From: Paenibacillus profundus
GTDB taxonomy: Bacteria > Bacillota > Bacilli > Paenibacillales > Paenibacillaceae
Direction of reading: 5' to 3'
Assembly (NCBI RefSeq): GCF_021369635.1
Contig: NZ_JAJNBZ010000045.1
Location: 1-35,362, forward strand
DNA: 35,362 nt
A program made the translations under genes and the position numbers. This document shows, in pieces, positions 30,306-35,362 of the stretch. A model generated the notes under the pieces. The model did no database searches. It was not told the origin of the DNA and saw only the letters and a program-made list of their open reading frames with translations. The number at the start of each line of letters is the position of its first letter. Position 1 is the first letter of the stretch.

Positions 30306-32201
30306 ATGGCACGTATTCGATTAAATTTTCGTAGCCTTACGTTATTTGAAGACGAGGAATGGGGAGACACGCACATGGCAATGTACGCTACTGTTCGTGA
30401 TAGCTCCGGTACGCCGTTGGCAGCTTTTCAATGGAACAATCTTGGAAGAGAAGTTGACGAAACGACTACATATAGTTTAGCGATCGATCCGGAAAATAAC
30501 AATGTGATTGACATTGATCTATCCTCATGGGCCACAATTCAAGTTTCGGCTTTTACGCATGATGACAACGCTTGGCCAAATTCAGACGACAACGAGAATC
30601 AACTTGGTTCGGCCTCGAAAACAATCGATCCTCGCGTTCTGAGTTCACTAGGTACCCTGACGCTTGGACCAACACGAACGGACAACGGCAATACGGGCTA
30701 CCTTGTCACGCTCGAAGCTTCACTTATCGCGGAACCATCTCCGGCTGAGGTTAGAATCCAATTGGATAATCTCATTCTGTATGAGGATGAGGAATGGGGA
30801 AGCACACATATGGCTATTTACATGCACGCACAAGCTCCGGAACAAAACGGACGTCCTGCCTTCCACCAAGAGATCTTCCGTTGGAACAATGCCGATAAGG
30901 AAGTGGACGAAGTTAATTCTTACCCTTTGAACAACGGTTTGGATTCAACTACTATCCGGTTAACCTTGAACGGACCTACGGTCATCTGGGTAGAGGGTTA
31001 CGCCGATGATGATCGGAACTGGCCCTCAAGAGAGAGGCATGAAAATTCCCTTGGACAAGCGCTGATTACGATCGACCCTAGTGATCCAAGCACATTAGGA
31101 CAGCGTCAACTAGGACCTACTAGCACGGACAACGACAATACAGGTTACGTAATTAACTTGACGGTAGATATGCTTCCACCTGCCGGTGATGGTCCCAGCC
31201 TTTCCGTTATTGGACTTGAGGTTACACAAGCCATTCAACACTTTGCTAGCGCGCTCGCCCCTGACAATTCTGTACCATTGGTAGCGAACAAAGTCACGCT
31301 CGTCAGGGCATATTTGGACTCCGGACTCGCCGCTGGCGGTACGATTGATAATGTCACAGGAACTCTCACTGTCTCTGGGGCGACTTACCTAACAATTCAA
31401 TCTATCGCTCCAATGACCGCAAAACCGGCGTCGGCCATCAATAGAGCAAACTTCTCGGACACCCTGAATTTTATCATCCCCGCAGAGATTGCAAACGGTA
31501 CTTTGAATCTTACTGTTCAAGCCACCGTAGGTGGAAATTTCAGTGCACCGATACAAACATCGGTCTCGTTTACAGCAGCGAAACAACTGGATATCCTCAT
31601 GATTCGTATTGCAAGTAATGGTGTTCCCGCTCCGAGTCAAGTTAGTTACTTTGCGGCGGTGAATCAACTTCCATTAATCTATCCTATTCCGACTGATCCC
31701 GGACAGGCAATACGATATTGGATCATCCCAGGATCTGAGGTGGTAATGAATACACACGACTTAAGCACTGACGATGGCATGCATGATCTATTAGATGACC
31801 TGGAAGATATTCAAGAAGAAACTTCCGAAGAAACAAAAGCATATGCTCTCATCCCAAATAACGTGTCTATGAACCGTTTTGGTACATCGCGCAAATGGGA
31901 CAATGTAGCATTGGGCTATTCTTACATCATGGAATCGGTGGGCCATGAACTTGGGCACCTATATGGTCTGGATCATGCTCCATGCGGAACATCAGGGAAT
32001 TATCCGGATGATACTGATGACGATTTTGTGCCTGCAAATGGTTTAATCGGTGAGGTAGGTGTGGACGTAGTCGGTAAAGTTGCGTTCTCACCAACCGTCA
32101 GCGACTTTATGAGTTATTGTGGAAGTCTTGGATTACCTTATGAGAATCAGTGGATCAGCGCCTATCATTGGAACAAGCTCTTTCAAGATTTTCGGGAATA
32201 G
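30306..32201 (+). CDS. Zinc metalloprotease (metzincin-like) with duplicated N-terminal beta domain
   Basis: The 631-residue protein ends in a protease domain with HELGHLYGLDH (about residues 547-557), the HExxHxxGxxH zinc motif of metzincins, and a Met-turn candidate DFMSYCG about 50 residues later. The N-terminus has two copies of a 140-residue domain, each opening L(T/I)L(F/Y)EDEEWGxTHMA and closing LGPTxTDNxNTGY, rich in Asp/Glu/Asn as in calcium-binding or C2-like sandwiches. An Ig-like middle part (about 300-430) follows. No signal peptide or membrane segment is seen, so export or release is unexplained. AAAGGAG fixes ATG 30306 rather than 30270. The partner gene starts 41 bases on. Confidence 0.8.
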   Translation: MARIRLNFRSLTLFEDEEWGDTHMAMYATVRDSSGTPLAAFQWNNLGREVDETTTYSLAIDPENNNVIDIDLSSWATIQVSAFTHDDNAWPNSDDNENQLGSASKTIDPRVLSSLGTLTLGPTRTDNGNTGYLVTLEASLIAEPSPAEVRIQLDNLILYEDEEWGSTHMAIYMHAQAPEQNGRPAFHQEIFRWNNADKEVDEVNSYPLNNGLDSTTIRLTLNGPTVIWVEGYADDDRNWPSRERHENSLGQALITIDPSDPSTLGQRQLGPTSTDNDNTGYVINLTVDMLPPAGDGPSLSVIGLEVTQAIQHFASALAPDNSVPLVANKVTLVRAYLDSGLAAGGTIDNVTGTLTVSGATYLTIQSIAPMTAKPASAINRANFSDTLNFIIPAEIANGTLNLTVQATVGGNFSAPIQTSVSFTAAKQLDILMIRIASNGVPAPSQVSYFAAVNQLPLIYPIPTDPGQAIRYWIIPGSEVVMNTHDLSTDDGMHDLLDDLEDIQEETSEETKAYALIPNNVSMNRFGTSRKWDNVALGYSYIMESVGHELGHLYGLDHAPCGTSGNYPDDTDDDFVPANGLIGEVGVDVVGKVAFSPTVSDFMSYCGSLGLPYENQWISAYHWNKLFQDFRE

Positions 32202-32242
32202 TGATGATGCACATAGAGCCTTAAAAAGGAGGAATTATCGCC

Positions 32243-33196
32243 ATGACAAATGAACATCTTATCGCTAGTCGTGAATTTGAAGCCCCCTTCGTTCGAGTAC
32301 GCGGCCGTTTGTCTCGCAACGATGACGTTCGTTGGAGCCCATGTATTCGAACGTACCGGCAACCCCATGGACTCCAGCTTCCGGATCCAGTAGAGCATGT
32401 TGATACCATAAAGACCACGAATTGGACGCATGACTATTGGATTCTGTTTGAGGATGGCCAAGGAAATGTCCTCGCCTGTGCTCTGGCACAACCTGATTTT
32501 TTTGCAGAAGATCAGGAATGGGGCACTTTTGTCCAACGACTTCCCTATCACCGTCAGACAGCACGCGTTGTTTTACGCAAAGGGAGCAAAGAAATCGGGG
32601 TGTTGAATGTAACACAGAAGCTGCCGGATTTCGTGCTCCATCATCCGATTAAGACGAGAGATATCGATCCCCTGGGTATCTTGCATCTTCGATGGGAAGC
32701 AAAATCTGGACATCATAAAAAAACTCCCTACACCTACTATGTTAGGTTCTCTCATGACTATGAACACTGGGTACGGCCTGGGGTCAATCTAAGAAAAACA
32801 GAATTTGACTTAGATTTACGCGAAATGCCAGGTGGTAAACATTGTGTGGCTCAGGTGATTGCGACCAATGGTTATCAAACAGCATACGTCGAGACGCGAC
32901 CTTTTGAACTTCCTTATAAACCGGCCGAAATTCTGCTGGGAGATACTTCGGGTCCTCTCCTGTTTGCACAGGGGTTTTCTAGACAACATGGTCCTATTCA
33001 AGGTGAAAACATTACATGGTTGATGGATGGTAAAAAAATCGTGGGAATGGGAAGTACATTTGATGTAAGAAAACTGAGGTCGATCCATCGTCTGTTGGTA
33101 AGAGTTCAAGAGCCTTCTGGAGATATCGTCAGTATGGATTTGGGGTTGTATGATGGTGATACCGGCTTGATAGTTCGCCCTAGAGCAGGCTTCTAA
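32243..33196 (+). CDS. Unknown beta-rich protein paired with the metalloprotease
   Basis: This is a 317-residue protein I do not recognise. It appears to be all-beta, with strands such as HDYWILFEDGQGNVLACALA, YTYYVRFSHDYEHW and KHCVAQVIATNGYQTAYVET; the latter two suggest FnIII or Ig-like folds in the C-terminal half. FFAEDQEWGTF echoes the EDEEWG motif of the neighbouring protease's N-terminal domains. No signal peptide or membrane segment is visible. AAAGGAGG lies before ATG 32243, 41 bases after the protease stop, and one terminator closes the pair, so they are cotranscribed. It could be a substrate, inhibitor or targeting partner of the protease. Confidence 0.65.
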   Translation: MTNEHLIASREFEAPFVRVRGRLSRNDDVRWSPCIRTYRQPHGLQLPDPVEHVDTIKTTNWTHDYWILFEDGQGNVLACALAQPDFFAEDQEWGTFVQRLPYHRQTARVVLRKGSKEIGVLNVTQKLPDFVLHHPIKTRDIDPLGILHLRWEAKSGHHKKTPYTYYVRFSHDYEHWVRPGVNLRKTEFDLDLREMPGGKHCVAQVIATNGYQTAYVETRPFELPYKPAEILLGDTSGPLLFAQGFSRQHGPIQGENITWLMDGKKIVGMGSTFDVRKLRSIHRLLVRVQEPSGDIVSMDLGLYDGDTGLIVRPRAGF

Positions 33197-33246
33197 TGCA
33201 GTAATCTGCCGATTCAAGGACTTGTTGACTAACTACTCTTCAAAAT

Positions 33247-33293
33247 CAAAAGTCGATGATTCATTACAAAATATAATGAGTCATCGGCTTTTG
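33247..33293 (+). terminator. Intrinsic terminator of the metalloprotease operon
   Basis: CAAAAGTCGATGATTCATTA (33247-33266) pairs with TAATGAGTCATCGGCTTTTG (33274-33293), with G-U pairs, 50 bases after the stop. Confidence 0.8.
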
Positions 33294-33609
33294 TGCTATG
33301 TACATGAATATAACTTATCTGTAGACATTACCTATTACCATCAGGAGCGTTTTTTCATTCCATTAGGTAAATTCATTATTAGGATCAATTTAAACAAAAA
33401 ATTCGCTTGGTAAACATCAACCAGTATGTGCAGCGGATTAAGATGGCTACAATTACCGATATCCAGTCCTCTGAGAATTAATGGGTCCTGTTTTGCTGGT
33501 TTGTAGGTTCAAAATTAAACAACTTTAAGGATTTAAAGTAAAAAGAAGGTGGTTTTTAAGGGGCATCGAATTATCAAGACATAAATCGTAAAAAGTCATA
33601 AAAAAATAG

Positions 33610-33648
33610 AGGGTGATACTTATTAGACATGATTATATGTATCACCCT
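33610..33648. terminator. Hairpin in the long gap 33294-33792
   Basis: AGGGTGATAC (33610-33619) pairs with GTATCACCCT (33639-33648), with TTTTAC after it on the plus strand and a T-run on the minus strand, so it can act either way. A second stem, CTTATTGAACA with TGTTCAATAAG (33714-33747), follows. I see no gene in 33294-33792. Confidence 0.6.
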
Positions 33649-33792
33649 TTTACTTCTTGTTCTACAAACGCGCCCGATTGTAAAAGATCAGTGGCTGCTG
33701 TATATGGCTCGCACTTATTGAACACTAGCTACCCGTTGTTCAATAAGAAATACTTTAATAAAGCAAAAAAGACATCCATATGTAATAACAAC

Positions 33793-34080
33793 CTAATTGT
33801 CAGGTTTATGTTCTTGCCAATAGGAATTATTAGGATTTGCGTCCAGTACATAGATATCAATTGGACCTCCGACGGTTTCTACTTGTTCCATAACTTCCAC
33901 AAATCCTTTTTGATAAAAATCTAATGCCTCTTCAAATGTCAAATCATCTGTATTGGTTTTATAATATGACATCATAATTGGGTACACCTTATCATCTCCT
34001 ATGATTGCCTTACTTCCTCCCCAATTAAATTCTTGAAAGTGTGATTGATAGGCATGGATTTTAGGCTTCAATTCCCCCAC
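33793..34080 (-). CDS. Unknown 95-residue protein
   Basis: A short acidic protein (MGELKPKIHAYQSHFQEFNW, TFEEALDFYQKGFVEVMEQV, GGPIDIYVLDANPNNSYW). I recognise no family. It has no signal peptide or membrane segment. The start is GTG 34080 with GAGG about nine bases upstream. It follows the stop of another minus-strand frame (34087) by six bases, so it may be coupled to it. The compact helix-strand pattern suggests a real small soluble protein. Confidence 0.5.
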   Translation of the reverse strand: MGELKPKIHAYQSHFQEFNWGGSKAIIGDDKVYPIMMSYYKTNTDDLTFEEALDFYQKGFVEVMEQVETVGGPIDIYVLDANPNNSYWQEHKPDN

Positions 34081-34086
34081 TTTCGT

Positions 34087-34236
34087 TTACCTCAAACTTT
34101 GCAAGTAAAAGGAAAAACGATTGTCTAAGTTAAATGGATTTCGTCCCATCTTTTCACTTAGTGTTCTGTTCCACATCTCCACAAGTCCTGTTAGCAACTG
34201 TTCACTGTTGCCTTCGTTAGCGACTTTTACGGCTCT
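34087..34236 (-). pseudogene. C-terminal fragment of an unknown gene
   Basis: An open minus-strand frame of 49 residues (VANEGNSEQLLTGLVEMWNR, TLSEKMGRNPFNLDNRFSFY) ends at TAA 34087, just before the 95-residue gene. It looks like protein, but a stop lies upstream and no start codon with a ribosome-binding site is visible, so it may be the end of a truncated gene. The remaining 34240-34350 holds no gene. Confidence 0.35.
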
Positions 34237-34350
34237 TTAATGTACCTAATTTTACTTCATGTTTTTCAGCATGTCATGTGCTGTATTAGATGGTTTTTCA
34301 TATAAGAAAAGCACCCATATGACAAGGCTCTTACTTGACGTACTTAACCA

Positions 34351-35361
34351 TTACAATATTTCGATATACCCTTCTGTTCCATGCACGCGAATTCGTTGTC
34401 CATCTTTTATCCGATTGGTGGCACTCTCCACTCCTACAACTGCAGGCAGGCCATATTCACGTGCGATAACTGCCCCGTGGGTCATCAGTCCGCCAACTTC
34501 GGTGACTAGACCTTTTATAGATACAAACAATGGTGTCCAGCTAGGATCCGTAAAGGCGGTGACTAATATATCTCCATCTTCTAGATCAGCATCTTCCATG
34601 TTCAAGATGACACGTGCGCGTCCCTCTATAACTCCGGAAGACACGGGTAGACCTATAATCGCTTCGTCAGGCAGATTTTCTCGTTTGTACTCCCCTGGAA
34701 TGATTTCACCATCAGACGTGATAACACGTGGTGGAGTTAGTTTTTCATAATAGTTGTACTCGTCTTTTCGTTTGCTGATGATGTGGAAATCCAGTTTATT
34801 TGTGCGTACAACCTCGTGAAGTTCCTCATAAGTGAGATAGAAGATATCTTCTTTTTCATGAATGATGTCCGCTTGTACGAGTTGTTCGGCTTCTTTCAGT
34901 AAAGCCTGTTTATACACGAAGTAGCGATTAACCATGCCGTATTTCGGATATTCCCTATACCCGCTGAAATTCCGGATGAAGTCGATCGTTTGTTTTGTTT
35001 CTTTAGCTTTTTGTTCACCATCAGGCAATTGCTTTAATCGTTCTAATAACTCTTGTTCTTTTTTCAAAGCTTCTTGCTGCCCTTGCTCAAATTTCCGCTG
35101 GCTAGCATTAGGCTCAAAGTTTTTGATGTTACCAAGGATCAACGGGACAAGTATAATTGGTTTTTCGATCCAGCGCGTTCTAGTCATATCGATTTCTCCG
35201 GCACATCGCATTCCGTATTTGTCGAGATAACCTTTGATCGCGTCTCGGGTTTCCTGCCCGCCATCTAACTTAAGCAGTTCATCCAAAAAGTGCTCATCTT
35301 TGACATGTTGCAAATATTCAATGATCTCCGGATAAGGACGGATCACATCTGCGACATCCAA
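34351..35361 (-). CDS. rph: Rifampicin phosphotransferase, C-terminal part (cut by window edge)
   Basis: Rph inactivates rifamycins by transferring the beta-phosphate of ATP. The 336 visible residues include the linker and the swivelling His domain, LPVSSGVIEGRARVILNMED, DPSWTPLFVSIKGLVTEVGG and LMTHGAVIAREYGLPAVVGV with the phosphorylated His. These are close to the Rph branch of the PEP-synthase superfamily rather than PpsA itself, and the gene ends, as Rph does, with IRVHGTEGYIEIL. The ATP-grasp and rifampicin-binding N-terminus lies outside the window, so intactness is unknown. PEP-utilising paralogues with the same domain remain a weaker alternative. Confidence 0.85.
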   Translation of the reverse strand: MDVADVIRPYPEIIEYLQHVKDEHFLDELLKLDGGQETRDAIKGYLDKYGMRCAGEIDMTRTRWIEKPIILVPLILGNIKNFEPNASQRKFEQGQQEALKKEQELLERLKQLPDGEQKAKETKQTIDFIRNFSGYREYPKYGMVNRYFVYKQALLKEAEQLVQADIIHEKEDIFYLTYEELHEVVRTNKLDFHIISKRKDEYNYYEKLTPPRVITSDGEIIPGEYKRENLPDEAIIGLPVSSGVIEGRARVILNMEDADLEDGDILVTAFTDPSWTPLFVSIKGLVTEVGGLMTHGAVIAREYGLPAVVGVESATNRIKDGQRIRVHGTEGYIEIL

Positions 35362-35362
35362 T

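Noticed and set aside
33222..33413. Plus-strand 63-residue ORF
   Set aside because: It lies across the terminator of the metalloprotease operon, has no ribosome-binding site and resembles no protein.

Overview
The window comes from a low-GC Gram-positive bacterium, most likely a Paenibacillus-type member of the Bacillales. The evidence is strong Shine-Dalgarno sites with many TTG and GTG starts, a thioredoxin-type ArsC, a fused GshF, an Lsa-like ABC-F fragment and a rifampicin phosphotransferase. I cannot name the species from sequence alone. This is accessory, decaying chromosome: intact operons alternate with gene remnants carrying nonsense codons, frameshifts, deletions and chimeric joints.

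Layout. 1-1500: right part of an IS256-family element, then scraps (interrupted gene, VOC-domain tail, a partial copy of gshF). 1566-3372: a DUF2272 protein and a membrane-anchored GDPD-family phosphodiesterase. 3616-6207 (minus): EamA transporter, flavoprotein monooxygenase and a 30-residue peptide ORF behind a promoter whose spacer looks like a CsoR/RcnR/FrmR-type operator. 6364-10560 (minus): a broken small gene, gshF and a MATE exporter. 10605-15127: an arsenic island, with arsR-acr3-arsC intact on the minus strand, the divergent arsD-arsA side fused by deletion, an intact phosphatase gene, and an arsM tail. 15128-16434 (minus): an RHS-core scrap and a collapsed ethanolamine-utilisation operon (eutW tail, eutA head, eutQ) that still carries what looks like an ANTAR-type tandem-hairpin antiterminator. 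16543-17203: a GC-rich foreign block (ArsR-type and SRPBCC genes, both broken). 17442-19003: a scrambled methyltransferase pseudogene, an unrecognised protein, a glycine-zipper protein and an ankyrin scrap. 19243-22169: a small winged-helix protein, a LysE exporter divergent from an XRE-cupin regulator, a secreted FnIII-like protein and a DUF4177 protein. 22398-26854 (minus): a complete nicotinamide-to-NAD salvage operon (pncA-pncB-nadD-nadE) preceded by its probable regulator nrtR. 27238-28655: a three-part chimera of OYE-family, Lsa-like ABC-F and Cfr/RlmN-like gene pieces. 28774-29616: an SMP-30-like protein. 30306-33196: a two-gene unit with a zinc metalloprotease carrying a duplicated beta domain and an unrecognised beta-rich partner. 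33793-35361: small unknown genes and the 3' part of rph.

How the genes work together. The arsenic genes regulate (ArsR), reduce arsenate (ArsC) and export arsenite (Acr3), while the ArsA ATPase, ArsD chaperone and ArsM methylation branches are dead. The NAD cluster converts nicotinamide to nicotinate, its mononucleotide, the deamido-dinucleotide and NAD, and a shared TAATTGT half-site upstream of both nrtR and pncA suggests NrtR control. The best candidates for something undescribed are the CsoR-like-operator / peptide / monooxygenase / transporter unit, the metalloprotease pair, the stranded ANTAR RNA element, and two inward-facing arrays of about 20-base repeats (22187-22268 and 30055-30135) that bracket the NAD cluster like transposon ends.
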